From Cololabis saira (taxonomy: Eukaryota; Chordata; Actinopteri; Beloniformes; Belonidae), in NCBI RefSeq assembly GCF_033807715.1, contig NC_084596.1, positions 41,581,458 to 41,645,457 on the forward strand: a stretch of 64,000 bases of DNA. Direction: 5' to 3'. Position 1 is the stretch's first letter; every line of letters begins with the position of its first letter. Under the pieces are notes generated by a model. It saw only the letters and a list, made by a program, of their open reading frames with translations. It did no database searches and was not told the DNA's origin. Of the stretch, positions 44,262-55,804 are shown piece after piece. The position numbers and the translations under genes were made by a program.

Positions 44262-45246
44262 CAGCCCTACCATTATTAATGCTAAATGACTGCTGTTACT
44301 GAATAATAATTATAACCTGGTGCCCGATGCCAGCAGGCTGCTGCCCACAGAGCGTCTCAGTTCTCTCACAGAAACCCATTATGTCCAAAAGACTGTTGTT
44401 TTTTTCTGCTATTCAGGTTTTAGTTGCCATTATTATTTGAATCATAGTTCTATGGATCATGAATATAACTAACCATGACACCGAGGCTCTGTCTAACCTG
44501 TCTCAACTGTCATTTTTTCCCTCCTCCCTTCTTTTTCCTTCTCTTCTTTTCGTGGGACTAGAACAATCCACCGTCCAATTGTTCAGAGAGCTCTCTAATC
44601 CAGCCTTAGATGTGAGTTGTGCAGTGCGGCCTAATAGGATCGCAGTATTAACCCTGATGACAATGCGGCCAGCTGTCGCAGAGCCCCCTGTTGGCCGTCT
44701 ACGGCAGTGCGTCTGTGGGGGAGAGGGGTGGAGAGGGGTGGAGAGGGGTGGAGGGATGACTGACAGTAGAAAGAGGCAGACGCGGATCGGGAGAGGCAGC
44801 GGGTGCTTTTACGTGATGCTTTTAGGTCGATGTGGCAAAAACAAAGGACGTAACCGGGAGGAAAAGAGCAGAAACTCCTGAAGTGCTTTATTTTTGGACC
44901 TATATCTCTTTTATTTCCACTTAATATCCTTCTTATTCATCAAAATCCCATCTTTTTCTCTTAACCTGTTCTTTTTTGGCTGTTTTTTTTTATTTTTTAA
45001 ATCACACAAGTCCATCTTCTCCTTCTATCTGTCTGCATCCAACTATTTCCCCCCCACCTGCCACATCCACACTCCCTCCGACACTTCCTCCAGCTCGGTG
45101 GCCGTTGGTTCTGTCTGGGTCTCTCCATGGCTGAATAAGTGTTGCTGAGGGAGGGCGTGCTCCGGTGCTCCGGTGGTTTCCTCTGAGGGGTTGCGAGGTT
45201 TGCAGACGGGAACAGGACAAACAGGTGGAGGAGGTGGTGGAGCAGG
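44260..45246 (+). promoter_or_regulatory. slc1a7 upstream region and 5' UTR
   Basis: Unique-looking sequence directly before the slc1a7 start codon. A CRX/OTX-type core TAATCC lies at 44594-44599; such sites drive photoreceptor genes, which fits the known retinal expression of EAAT5, but one short match proves nothing. Three 11-bp units (GGAGAGGGGTG) occur at 44720-44755. The transcription start was not determined. An in-frame TGA at 45184-45186 precedes the start codon. Confidence 0.5.
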
Positions 45247-45387
45247 ATGGCGGTGGCTCTGGAAGAAGTGTGGGGCAGGGTGAAGAATGTCTGCAAGCAG
45301 AACGGACTGCTCATCCTGTCCGTGCTGGCCGTGGTCATCGGCTGCCTGCTGGGCTTCTTCCTCAGGGGCAAGCAGCTCTCCTCGCAG
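45247..45387 (+). CDS. slc1a7: slc1a7 exon 1, excitatory amino acid transporter 5 (EAAT5)
   Basis: Encodes the first 47 residues of a sodium-coupled glutamate transporter with a large glutamate-gated chloride conductance, found in retinal photoreceptors and bipolar cells. A short cytosolic N-terminus (EEVWGRVKNVCKQ) is followed by the first membrane segment, about residues 20-38, with NGLLILSVL...GCLLGFFLR closely matching vertebrate EAAT5; other EAATs differ here. The start is the first ATG after an in-frame TGA at 45184-45186, with A at -3 and G at +4. The exon ends in frame (phase 0) at CAG|GTCAGT. Exon 2 lies 15.5 kb downstream. Teleosts often have two slc1a7 paralogues, and I cannot say which this is. 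Confidence 0.9.
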
Positions 45388-46262
45388 GTCAGTTCACCAG
45401 GAGCTCCTTGTGACCCCCCCGGCCACCCACCACCCACCACCCAAACACCCGGATCAAATGCCAATTTCCCCTCCCACCTGAATTCTCCGTCACCCACCCA
45501 GTCTCTCTCAGTGTGACCCCCACCCCCCTTCAAACACCGTGTTGGAGACCCAGTTCCCTTCCTCCCTGCTTCTACCGCTTCCTCTACACATTATGTGCCA
45601 CCCACCAACATTTCCAAAAACACACACAAACCTACAAAAACATGTACAGCTTATGAGTGCACTGCCCCGACTGTCACGTACTGTATCCCCCCCCTGGATG
45701 TTAACACACATCTGCTAAAACTCTTTTACCTTAACCACTGAAAATAATCATTTCAAATTTCCAGAATCGATATATACGATTTTTGACTTGATTTGATTTT
45801 GTTGGCGTGTGGAAAATATGTCATCAAAATGATAAAAAAAACGCACCAGTCCTATTCAGTGAATAAGAATTTCATCAGCACAATTTTAATCACACATCAG
45901 GTCTTTCGGAGAGAGAAAGAGGTTCAGCGTGCTGGCTTGCGATTTATGTGTTGGACAGATGGAGCGGATGGACAGGACTGCACATACTGATTATTGTGTT
46001 TCTGCACGCGTGTTTAAGACACTGCGATCGTGTAGTGATTGAAGAAGAGACTCAAAATTACGCCGGCAAGAAGCCTCGGGAGAGGCCCAATTTGATGCAG
46101 TTTAGACAAAAATGGTTTCTTGATTGCAGTCAGTTTATTCCTTCAATATCGATCGAGCCCAGACTCGCTTGAACGTCATCGATTGATGAGACCACAACAG
46201 CATCAGAAGATTAACGTTTTCCGTTGTTTGTTTCTGTTTTTTTTTAACTGTTGAACCACATA

Positions 46263-46630
46263 CAGGACTGTCTCAGAAAATTAGAATATTGTGATAAAGT
46301 CCTTTATTTTCTGTAATGCAACAATGTCATACATTCTGGATTCATTACAAATCAACTGAAATATTGCAAGCCTTTTATTATTTTAATATTGCTGATCATG
46401 GCTTACAGCTTAAGAAAACTCAAATATCCTATCTCAAAAAATGTGAATATTCTGGGAATCTTAATCTTAAACTGTAAACCATAATCAGCAATATTAAAAT
46501 AATAAAAGGCTTGCAATATTTCAGTTGATTTGTAATGAATCCAGAATGTATGACATTTTTGTTTTTATTAATTGCATTACAGAAAATAAAGAACTTTATC
46601 ACAATATTCAAATTTTCTGAGACAGTCCTG
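46263..46630. mobile_element. Mariner/Tc1-type palindromic MITE, copy A
   Basis: A 368-bp element with ends CAGGACTGTCTCAGAAAATT and its exact complement, flanked by TA on both sides (46261-46262, 46631-46632). The two halves are largely complementary along their whole length, so it would fold into a long hairpin. Second copy at 59315. Confidence 0.92.
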
Positions 46631-46639
46631 TATGGCCTG

Positions 46640-47990
46640 AGTTGATCAATGGGCAGAATTAACATCATACATCATTTATTTTTTTCAGTTATATGATTCA
46701 GCCAATAAGGAAGGGTCAGGGGAATTAAGAAGTCAGGTTTTTGAGGATATGGAGGGCGGGCAACAAAAGCATCAAACAAGGTATTGTTTAAAGGGGATCA
46801 TTGAAAAAAGTGAGCGTGTGTGTGCTCTTATGTGCGTGGTGTTTAATCTATGCACGCATCATTATCATTACAGAATACATGTGCTCTGACATACAATCCT
46901 TGCAGGAACAGGTGATCCCTGTTTTGGATAAATGCCAAAGGTCTACTTTAATCATTGAGAGATGTCTATAATGCATCAAACTAACGTCTCCTTTTAACAG
47001 GAGTCTGTTTGCTTCTGAACAGCCCTGCAACGCACAAAAACTACGCTCAGATGATTTGAAGGTCTCACACAAGTGGAAATCAACACCCCTTCATTCTGAT
47101 TCAAAGTGTTTTGCAAGACTATCTGAAAATGTTGAAGTCCCACTTAAGATGAAAGCATCACAGCGATTGCCTGTTTGGGGTCACGGAGACTTTGTGAACA
47201 GTCTGTATTCCTCTCGGTTCCTGTGGATACCAGCACAACAAGAGCAAAATAAATTGAGCGGTGGTTCTGGTACATGTGAATCCAGTGTTACGCATGTTAA
47301 CATGTTCTTTGAAAAAATGTCTCACTTTTCTCACTTCGAATATTTAGATTATGGCAGCAGTTTAAAAACAAAGAAACTGAGACAAAGCCCTATGTTTGTT
47401 TTCAAAGAGCAATTTTTCTACTTAGCATAGAAGATATTGGGTTTTACATCAGAGATTGTGAAAAGAGTCCGGAAGAAGCTGCACCTCACAGATAGGACCA
47501 GAGTTATGAGTTTTACGGGTGTGGAAAACACCACGGTACCCGTGGAGGACCGGCCGCTTAGCTTGTGGCTAACTTAACAGAGTATTACATTAACTGGGAG
47601 ATTAAGATTTAATCTACAGTTGAATGTGATTGGAGTCATCTAGTTAAACATTCTCGTGACTGGACGTAGGGTACAATGCTGAGATTTAACCTTCACAGCG
47701 AGTACAGCATATGTCAAATCCATTTGAAATATTCATAACATTGATTTCACATTTAACAAAAAATGATTGTAATTTACTATATTAAATAAAAGGATGTCTA
47801 CCGAATCCCGATGTCATTAAAGTGATTGAAAGTGAGCTAACAAGATGATTTCATCTCAACTATGTCAATGAACCACTAGTGCAGTTCGTGCCTGAATCCT
47901 CACGGACATGGACTGACACTTGGCCCAGAGTGGATTTCTGTTTTAAATCTGCGGCACTGACGGCCTGAGACTGGCAACGTCAAACAGCCA
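46640..47990. other. Intronic, no feature recognised
   Basis: No repeat ends or coding resemblance. A 124-codon open frame at 47056-47430 has no recognisable domain and is treated as chance. Confidence 0.45.
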
Positions 47991-47994
47991 TCAT

Positions 47995-48653
47995 TGACTA
48001 CGTTTACATGCAGTCAAAATTCGGGTAATTGCTAATATTCCGGTTACTGAAACATTCGAATATTCTGTTTCCATGCGTGAGCAAACAGGGTTATCCCTGT
48101 TTACATGGTAATTAATCATTTGGGATATCCCGATCAAACCAGCGACGCGTGGAGAACGTGATGACGCAATTAGCCTCATTTCCGCTTCTTCTTCCTGTAT
48201 CCAAATTCAAAACAAATGCTGCTTTGCGCAACTTTTCTCTCACCTTCTTGTAAATCTTCTATCCCGGTACTTTTTCTACCGTCTACAAATGCAGAAATGT
48301 TCATATCCTTCATTACATTTATGAAGTGATTAGTCTCCTCCTGGTCTTGTGTTTCTCCGTGTTTATAAGAACCTCCTGGACTCAAAAGACCAGGATTCCT
48401 TGTGAACAGAGCATGCGCAGAAAACAAATTCCTGTTCCGTTTGGTCGGGATATTCCGTTTGGCGTTTACATGACCCAATATTCAGGATTTAAAAGGAGTA
48501 ACCCAGGGCTCATATTCAGGTTTTTAAAAACCGGAATATGAGCAAATTCGGGTTATTCAAAGGGGTTATTGGTGTTTACATGGCTGTGCAAATTCGGGTT
48601 ATTGCCAATATTTGGGTTTTAAAAGGGTTATTGACTGCATGTAAACGCAGTCA
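47995..48653. mobile_element. DNA-transposon MITE with TGACTACGTTTACATGCAGTC ends
   Basis: A 659-bp element. The left end TGACTACGTTTACATGCAG matches the complement of the right end (CTGCATGTAAACGCAGTCA) with one mismatch. Internal words such as AAATTCGGGTTATT and TTTACATGG recur several times near both ends. No coding frame. TSD not resolved. Confidence 0.8.
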
Positions 48654-48659
48654 TAGTCC

Positions 48660-49800
48660 TCATAAAAGATTGAAAGAACCAAACCTGTGTTGCAAGTTGG
48701 GGCTTAATTTGCATGTTCATTCGCATCCACCATGAGGAAGTGGTGAGATAAAAAAAAGGCATCCCCAGTGACAAAGAGACATTAGCACATGCTCCCTAAC
48801 CCTGTAGCAGAAATAAGGAGGACAAGCTGAGAGTTGGGTCCTTTCAAGAGGATGAACAGGCAGATGAACGTGTTCCCGCTTGTGGCTGCTGAGATACGAA
48901 ATCAGAAAGCTGTCGTATCTTTCCCAAATAACAATTTGAAGTCCTAAAAACCTATCAGAGACGACAAGTCTTCTGTCTTCACTTGTTAGACAGCTGCCTG
49001 GTGAATTTGAATCCTGTGTTTCATCTATGGGGCAACGTCCTTTCTTGCTCTTTGACACCATCGCAGGTGCGGTTCTTTCAACGATGACCAGGGAGCTGGC
49101 TCCAGAAGAGAGCGCTGACCCACATGTGCAACTTTACTGTAGTAATAATCATGCTTGGACCCTGGTTGGGAAAAAATGCTAAAAATATTTACCTCATCAG
49201 TTATTTTTTCAATAATAGCTGTATGATGTCAAACATCTGGTTGTATGTTGGAGTAGATCGTCAGTCATCCAGGTAATGGTAGTCCTCAAATATTGTGTCC
49301 AAGGCCCCTGGACCTCTATCCTGGTTCTTGAAGAGGTTTCAGCTTCTAGTCAGAAGGTTCGTCAGTTCAAACGGACTTGTGGCGAGATGCAGACTCACAA
49401 ACTGTTGAAGTCAAATCTTTGACCCTTTGGTTGTTAAAGTGTCTTCTACACCGTAAGCTTGTGAGATGTGTTGGCCACATGAATCAATCAATCATGGTTG
49501 TGAAACTGTCTGGGCAGGACATTCAAGGCTGCATTGTAAGTGTTGGATAGGTGAAACCTGATACTTTACTCTCGTTTTAATGTTTTTCCTCTTTGACGTG
49601 GATTGGTTCTTTTACTGTGTGTGCGTTATTCTCCTCCAAAAAGTGTCTGTTGTCAAAGAGACGCTGGTGGACCGCTAGATCTTGTCTCGACCAAGGACCA
49701 ACCATCTAACTTCCAGGTTGAAGCTTTTGCAGAGGGAAGATTTGTTGCAGTTCCTCGACTGGCCACTAGGAGCTGGCTGCAAAAGCGAGTCCGTCTCCAT
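48660..49800. other. Intronic, no feature recognised
   Basis: Nothing supported. Confidence 0.4.
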
Positions 49801-49819
49801 AGACCTCCCTGTTAAAATG

Positions 49820-50050
49820 TCCCACTTTAGAGCAGAAATAAACATATTTACAGCCTGGTTGAGAAAAAAAACGTTTTGGTCTCAACCATTTGACTTCACA
49901 CCCATGACAACTCTGAATGGGTTTTTTTTCACATCAGTAGAATTTAAAGAAAGCATTACATTTATTTCTAATAGGATTGATTGATAGTCAGCTCAACCTA
50001 GCCGCTCAGCCGTTATCACTTCCTCATCCGAAATCATCATGCTACCACGC
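49820..50050. repeat. Dispersed repeat, inverted partner at 59218-59307
   Basis: About 90 bp (49953-50045) reappears as its reverse complement at 59218-59307, sharing AGCCGTTATCACTTCCTCAT-type sequence with scattered differences. The preceding AGCAGAAATAAACATATTTAC segment is a familiar fish repeat phrase. Family not assigned. Confidence 0.6.
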
Positions 50051-50189
50051 TTAGCTTAGTGAAGCAAGCACCTGTTTGTATTATCCTAGCCTCGGGTAAA
50101 CGCCATGGTCATTTATGATTTCGTCATTGAGTTGACATGTTAAGGTTTATCCTGCTGTAAACATCTAACGGCAGCTCTGCAGATATTTC

Positions 50190-50205
50190 GGGGGGGGGGG
50201 GGGGG
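50190..50205 (+). repeat. G16 homopolymer
   Basis: Sixteen consecutive G, on the coding strand of the intron. Such runs can fold into G-quadruplex forms. Confidence 0.9.
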
Positions 50206-50741
50206 ATACACCAACAGACCTTGTAGACAAAGCTAACTTCAATTACCCATGTTTGGCATGTTCCCGTCAGCTTGCTGAGCAACATGGCTGCGCCCCGTAC
50301 GAAGAAAAGTGGGCTACAAAACCGGTCTTCAGACACCGATGGCGATGGGTCACGTGACTTAATGTTCCGTCCAGTGTTTTATACGGTCTTTGATCCCCAC
50401 CAATCAGACTGATGTGATAAAGTCCATTTGCCTTTAACACAAACAGGAAAACTGTCATCACTTTGGTGACTTGGTACTTACGCTGAACTTCAGATCTATG
50501 TATAAAAACAATATAGAGCCAATGTTGTTTTTTAGGATAGTATGGCTTGCTGTGCTGTTAGTTGTCCGGACAGATGGTAGGCTGCTACATAAATTAGAAC
50601 ACTGATTTAGACATGCTGTCATTACCCGATTTGAGTCACACATGCGCAGTCGCGTCCAACATCATCGGCCATCTTGGAAAGCAACATACGGCAACACCAC
50701 TTGGGCAAACTGTCATTACCCGATGTGAGTCGCTACCGCAA

Positions 50742-50768
50742 ATATATATATATATATATATATATATA
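50742..50768. repeat. (TA)n array left of Tc1 element
   Basis: About 13 TA units adjoining the transposon; its partner array is at 52417-52474. Confidence 0.93.
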
Positions 50769-52413
50769 CAGTGCCCAGCATAAATGAGTACACCTCCTTT
50801 GAAAAGTAACATTTTATACAATATGTCATTGAAAACAAACATTTCCAAGATGTGCACAGGTTACGTTTAATACAGCATCTGTTGAACTTTTGACTTAAAA
50901 CAAAGGTTAATAATATAACTCAGATGCCATATTTTCCTTTTTTAGTCAAATTAGTGTGGTGCAAAAATGAGTACACCCCACAACAAAAACTACTAAATTT
51001 AGTACATTTAGTACTTTGTATGGCCTCCATTATTTTTAATGACAGCTTCAAGTCTCCTGGGCATGGAATGCACAAGTTGGCGACATTTGGCAACATCAAT
51101 CTTTTTCCATTCTTCTACAATGACCTCTTTCAGAGATTGGATGTTGGATGGAGAGTGATGCTCAACCTGTCTCTTTAGAATTCCCCAAAGATGTTCAATT
51201 GGGTTCAGATCAGGTGACATACTTGGCCACGGAATCACTCTCACCATGTTCCTTTTCAGAAAGCCAGCAGTGGCTTTAGATGTGTGCTTAGGATCATTGT
51301 CGTGTTGGAAAAGGGCACGACGACCAAGGGCAAGAAGTGATGGAAGCATCTTAGTTTTCAGTATAGAGCAGTACATTTCTGAATTCATGATGCCATCAAT
51401 GAAATGCAGCTCCCCAACACCAGCAGCACTCATGCAGCCCCACATAAGGACACTACCCCCTCCATGTTTCACTGTGGGCACCATGCACTTTTCTTTGTAT
51501 TCCTCACCCTTGCGACGCCAGACAGTGTTGAAGCCATCGGTTCCAAAAAGATTGATTTTGGTCTCATCACTCCACAGTATAGAGTCCCAGTAGCGCTCAC
51601 CTTTGTCGGCATGTGCCCTGGCAAACTCTAGACGGGCTTTCTTGTGACTGGGCTTTAGGAGAGGCTTCTTTCGAGGACGACACCCATGCATGCCATTCCT
51701 CTGCACTGTACGGCGTATTGTGTCAAGAGAAACAGTCACTCCAGTTGCACTTGCTACTTCCCTAGATAATTGCAGGGAACTTGCATGCCGGTTTTCTTCA
51801 ACCCTTCTCATCACAAGACGCTCCTGTCGTGGTGTTAACTTCCGTGGTCGACCTGGACGTCTCTGTGCAGTGGTTGCAGTTCCATCTTTCTTAAATTTTT
51901 GAATTACTTTTGCAACTGTATTCTTACTAATTTGTAAGGTTTTGCTGATATTCTTGTAGCCTTTACCTTTCTGGTGTAAAGAAATGATTATCTTTCGCAG
52001 ATCTGGTGTCATTTCTCTTCCATGTGGTGCCATTGCGGACAGCAGGAAATGGGAAGGGGTGGTTTGCTTTAGGTAACCCCCTTTTGTAGCCACCTGCCTA
52101 ATGAACACCTGTGTAATGACTAATTAGACTCACCTGTGGTTGAATGCTTGTTCAATTACACATTGGGAGCCTAAAATGTAGCTTTGCTCAGAGACCTACA
52201 GTGGGGTGTACTCATTATTGCACCACACTAATTTGACTAAAATTGAAAAATATGTCATCTGAGTTATATTATTAACCTTTGTTTTAAGTCAAAAGTTCAA
52301 CAGATGCTGTATTAAACGTAACCTGTGCACATTTTGGAAATATTGTTTGTTTTCAATGACATTTTGTATAAAATGTTACTTTTCAAAGGGGATGTACTCA
52401 TTTATGCTGGGCA

Positions 52414-52416
<3 letters not shown>
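50769..52416 (-). mobile_element. Complete Tc1-like transposon with IR/DR ends
   Basis: A 1648-bp element with ends CAGTGCCCAGCATAAATGAG and its complement, and about 210-bp inverted repeats (50769-50980 and 52200-52416). Each repeat holds two copies of an ATGAGTACACC-type motif: outer at about 50792 and inner at about 50969 on the left, mirrored on the right. This is the IR/DR layout known from Sleeping Beauty-like fish elements. The flanks are TA within a (TA)n array, as expected for TA-specific insertion. The transposase gene is intact. Confidence 0.94.
51008..52033 (-). CDS. Tc1-like transposase, intact, DD34E
   Basis: A 341-residue protein, the usual length for Tc1 transposases. An upstream in-frame ATG at 52108 exists, but MAPHGREM at 52033 matches the family start. 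It has an N-terminal paired-like DNA-binding region of two helix-turn-helix units (about 1-50 and 66-115) with a GRPR AT-hook-like motif at 61-64 between them. The DDE catalytic domain has Asp156 (WSDETKINLFG), Asp245 (QHDNDPKHTS) and Glu280 (SPDLNPIEHLW), with exactly 34 residues between the last two. A Gly-rich KHGGGSVLMWGC box lies at 189-200. It cuts and pastes the element at TA sites. No stop or frameshift is present, so the copy may be active or recently active. It is antisense to slc1a7. Confidence 0.95.
   Translation of the reverse strand: MAPHGREMTPDLRKIIISLHQKGKGYKNISKTLQISKNTVAKVIQKFKKDGTATTAQRRPGRPRKLTPRQERLVMRRVEENRHASSLQLSREVASATGVTVSLDTIRRTVQRNGMHGCRPRKKPLLKPSHKKARLEFARAHADKGERYWDSILWSDETKINLFGTDGFNTVWRRKGEEYKEKCMVPTVKHGGGSVLMWGCMSAAGVGELHFIDGIMNSEMYCSILKTKMLPSLLALGRRALFQHDNDPKHTSKATAGFLKRNMVRVIPWPSMSPDLNPIEHLWGILKRQVEHHSPSNIQSLKEVIVEEWKKIDVAKCRQLVHSMPRRLEAVIKNNGGHTKY

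Positions 52417-52474
<58 letters not shown>
52417..52474. repeat. (TA)n array right of Tc1 element
   Basis: About 29 TA units; continuous with the left array before insertion. Confidence 0.93.
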
Positions 52475-52479
<5 letters not shown>

Positions 52480-52480
<1 letters not shown>

Positions 52481-54095
52481 CTACTCACAATAAGTTAGGG
52501 ATATTGTGAGAGACTATTTTTATTGTCTAAATTTTTGGGGTAATATTAAACTAATGAAAATTGTGTTTCTTCTTATTCATCATTAGTAATATCAAAGGGA
52601 TGCAGCAGATTCCGAAAGGCTAGACATTTCCCATCCGTGGCTGTACTTAAAAAAAACGCAGCAGTGATTCCTGTCAATGCTGGGCATATTGTGCCACCTC
52701 AAAATCCACACACAGGAATTCGCTATTTGATCTAAACCTAGTTGTTCTGATTATGCTTATTCATCATTTCATGGGAGTTGCTTTTCAACTTTTACTTTAA
52801 CTTGCAGCATACCGATTGTTCCCAGTGATTTCTTTCCGTTTTACGAGCTCCCCACAGGTTGTTGATGAAGAAGAATTTAATGGGTTTTTGTGTCAGATTT
52901 TGTTTTGTTTTGCTGAGTTGTCAAAAACATCTGTGGTGTATCAAATAAGTATAAGTATATTCAAGTACTTTTGCCAACTCTGCTTTTGATTTAGTTTGGC
53001 TAAACAGTTGGTCAAACTGGTCACATTTGAAAACATGGAGAAATGTTTTCTCATTTCAGACAACGAGACTCGGTGGATGAACTTTGAATCCTGTCAGGTT
53101 AGACGTACAAATCCAAAGAGGTTCATGAACAGTTTTGCAGTTTTTTTTATTAAACCTACTAATTAGCAAGCTGGGTTTTGTTCTCTGCTAAAGTAAACCA
53201 GTAATAGCGCCTTCAAACGCATGCAGCAGTGTTTATTTTATGATGGCATAGTCAGTACGTGTTACACAAAGCCATAGTATCGAAAATAAAGACACGATTC
53301 TAGAGGTCTCTCGTCATATTTGTGCCTGAGAACTTGATTTTGAAGGATAGAAAAGAAAGCCTTGATATGTTCTCTCACATAAACTTTACACCCTCTGTAC
53401 AGTAAAGATTGGCCTATTGTACAAGTACCATATTTTATATACAGCCCCTAAATGATAAATGTTCTGCACTTTTACAACAATTTTTTTAACCTTGTTTTCA
53501 ATTCATTTAAATTTTAGTGATCAACTATTACAAGCACACAAAAAAAGAAGCACAGTGGAGAATTTTTTTTTTGCTATTTTACATACAAGAATGCATTTTA
53601 TTGGTATTTTTGACTATCATTAACATATTTGTGAAAGAAGAACAGGACAGTTGACATGAACTATCTTACATAATTATACGGAGTGGAGGGGGTTTTATCA
53701 TTTCATTATCATTCGATCATGGGCCCCTAGAATCCGTCTCCTTTACCCCCCATTTTCAGCGCCCCAGGAACCAAGCATTAAATAAAAATGTTGCTGTTAA
53801 ATTTGCACTTCCTGGTCCTTCGGCCTCATATCTGTTCAACTCACTTAATTTTAAATCAAATGGCATCACTTCATATCAAAAGTCATTTTAGGGCATTTTA
53901 GAGAAACAGCTGATGAATCACCCTTGAGCGGAAATGTGGTATCAATGAGCAGAAGAGTTCAGCAGGGAGCGTGTCAAAGCTCATGCACCTTTTGGGAAAC
54001 AATGCAAATGGGAGATGGAGAATACGTGAAGCGTGACTTAAAAGTTTTGGTCGGATAGTTTTTATCAAAGTGAGGAATCAGCTCTTTGAAACACA
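52480..54095. other. Intronic, no feature recognised
   Basis: AT-rich; no repeat ends identified. Confidence 0.4.
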
Positions 54096-54097
54096 CG

Positions 54098-54160
54098 TCT
54101 ATTTACAGGACTAATTAACTCACTAACAAAACATACGATTGTTGCTCATGATTGTTTGAA
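54098..54160. repeat. Short direct repeat, copy 1 (partner 54984-55055)
   Basis: GTCTATTTACAGGACTAATT followed by ACTCACTAAC and CATACGATTGTTGCTCATGA occur at both sites, with a small insertion in copy 2. Confidence 0.88.
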
Positions 54161-54164
54161 ACAA

Positions 54165-54357
54165 AGGCTTTTTAAGATTTTTTTTGGGCTCTAGTGGCCC
54201 CTTTTTCAAGTAGCAGACAGGAAGGGTAGAGAGAGAATGGGTGTGACGTGCAGCAATTGTGCGCAGACTGGGATTCAAACCTGCGACCGCTGCAGGAGGA
54301 CTGTAGCCTCAGTATATGAGCCACTTGTTTAACCCACTGCACCACCGAGCGGCTCGG
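54165..54357 (-). repeat. tRNA-derived SINE (minus strand)
   Basis: On the minus strand: an A box TGGTGCAGTGG near 54345 and a B-box-like GGTTTGAATCC near 54281-54271, followed by a body ending in TACTTGAAAAAGGGGCC and a poly-A-rich tail at 54177-54185. The boxes fit RNA polymerase III consensus. It sits between the two short direct repeats. Confidence 0.83.
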
Positions 54358-54376
54358 TGTGTTTGAAGAGTCTGCT

Positions 54377-54982
54377 CCCGTTTTTGTCAGAAACACTTGT
54401 TCAGGTATTAAATAGAAATGGTGGTTTCTTTTTAAACTTTTTAAATGTCTCAAGCATCTCAAATCCTTGTCTGGGTTTTTCAGAGCTGAAGAATAAAAGC
54501 ATCTCACTGAATTCACAGGTGAATGAAAGGAAGGCGTGCAAGATATTTGAAGAGTCTGCACGACTCCAGACGGAACATTTCATTCCTAAGTGTAGTCTTT
54601 TAATTGAAAAAGAATTGTTACGAGATAATTTATTCATTTATTCAGCACTTTCTGGACATGTTACCTTTCAGGTTCTCAGGTTGTTATAAGACAAAAACAT
54701 ACACATTAGCACGTCATCATACACTGTGTTTTCACATCAAAAGAATGGCTTTTTTTACTATTTAGTTTTACTTTTTGAAACAATTTAATCCCTGTAGAGT
54801 TGCCTATGAAACAAACTGCCTTTGAAATCATCAAATATTCCATATCTGACAGGCAGCAGCTTTTTCAGAGGAATAAAAGAACAATAAGTGGTTTGGAAAC
54901 ATGAAGTCTTGTTTGGGAATCACCGAAAGCAAAGTTATTGGGAGGAAACCCAACAACGTCCCCAAGTTGACGCCGTTGGAGA
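54377..54982. repeat. 0.6-kb direct duplication, copy A
   Basis: Near-identical to 57847-58425 in the same orientation, offset about 3.47 kb, from CCCGTTTTTGTCAGAAACAC to GTTGACGCCGTTGGAG. Copy A has about 35 extra bases near 54620-54650 and 15 near 54930. Confidence 0.92.
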
Positions 54983-54983
54983 A

Positions 54984-55055
54984 GTCTATTTACAGGACTA
55001 ATTACTGTAACTCACTAACAACACATACGATTGTTGCTCATGATTGTTTGTGTGC
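54984..55055. repeat. Short direct repeat, copy 2
   Basis: Second copy of the 54098-54160 sequence, directly after duplication copy A. Confidence 0.88.
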
Positions 55056-55059
55056 CAGC

Positions 55060-55660
55060 AGTTTCACACGAAAACGATTATAAAACCAACATTAATGTAA
55101 CGCAGCAAAAGAGTTAATTATAGTTGTGGTTTCACAATGAAAGCTGAGGCAGATTTCTAGTTTTAGCACATGCATTCAATGGGAAAAATGACCAAAAAAT
55201 ATATACAGCAAGTGCCTGACTAGATGAAAGGAATTTGCATAATTGAGAAAACTAAATCATACAAAAACTTTTTTTTAAAGATTAAGCTGAAGAGAAATGT
55301 TTTCTTATTTTAATTCTTATTTTCAATTAAACAACTCTCACAAAAAGAAAATTAAAGCACGTAATTACACAAAATGTGTGCAGCTCAGCCATTTATTTCT
55401 TAAGTGATGTCTCCTTGTTGCTCTTCCAGCGGAGAGAAATAGTTATTTCTAGATACATTTTTACATTTCAGGGTTGTTTCTAAAGTTGTCGAGGGATTTC
55501 ACTAGAAGTTTTATTGCACACAAGTCAAGAGACATCATGAAGCTTTGTGTGTACTGAAATGTGTGCACATTAGTGTATGTAAGGAATTTCTTCAGTCATC
55601 TGACATTGGGTTTTTTCAACTATTAGCCAATGCCAGGACTCAAGGGCAGCTGTGTTTGTC
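55060..55660. other. Intronic, no feature recognised
   Basis: AT-rich sequence. Confidence 0.4.
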
Positions 55661-55666
55661 CTTCTC

Positions 55667-55803
<137 letters not shown>

Positions 55804-55804
55804 C

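Noticed and set aside
44459..44881. 140-codon frame upstream of slc1a7
   Set aside because: No domain or family resemblance; more likely promoter or UTR sequence.
45388..45516. Continuation of slc1a7 coding sequence past 45387
   Set aside because: The frame stays open by chance, but EAAT5 similarity stops at CAG|GTCAGT and resumes exactly at 60925.
47056..47430. 124-codon intronic frame
   Set aside because: No recognisable family; composition fits a chance frame.
52034..52108. 25-residue N-terminal extension of the Tc1 transposase
   Set aside because: Although in frame with an ATG, the family start MAPHGREM at 52033 gives the standard 341 residues.
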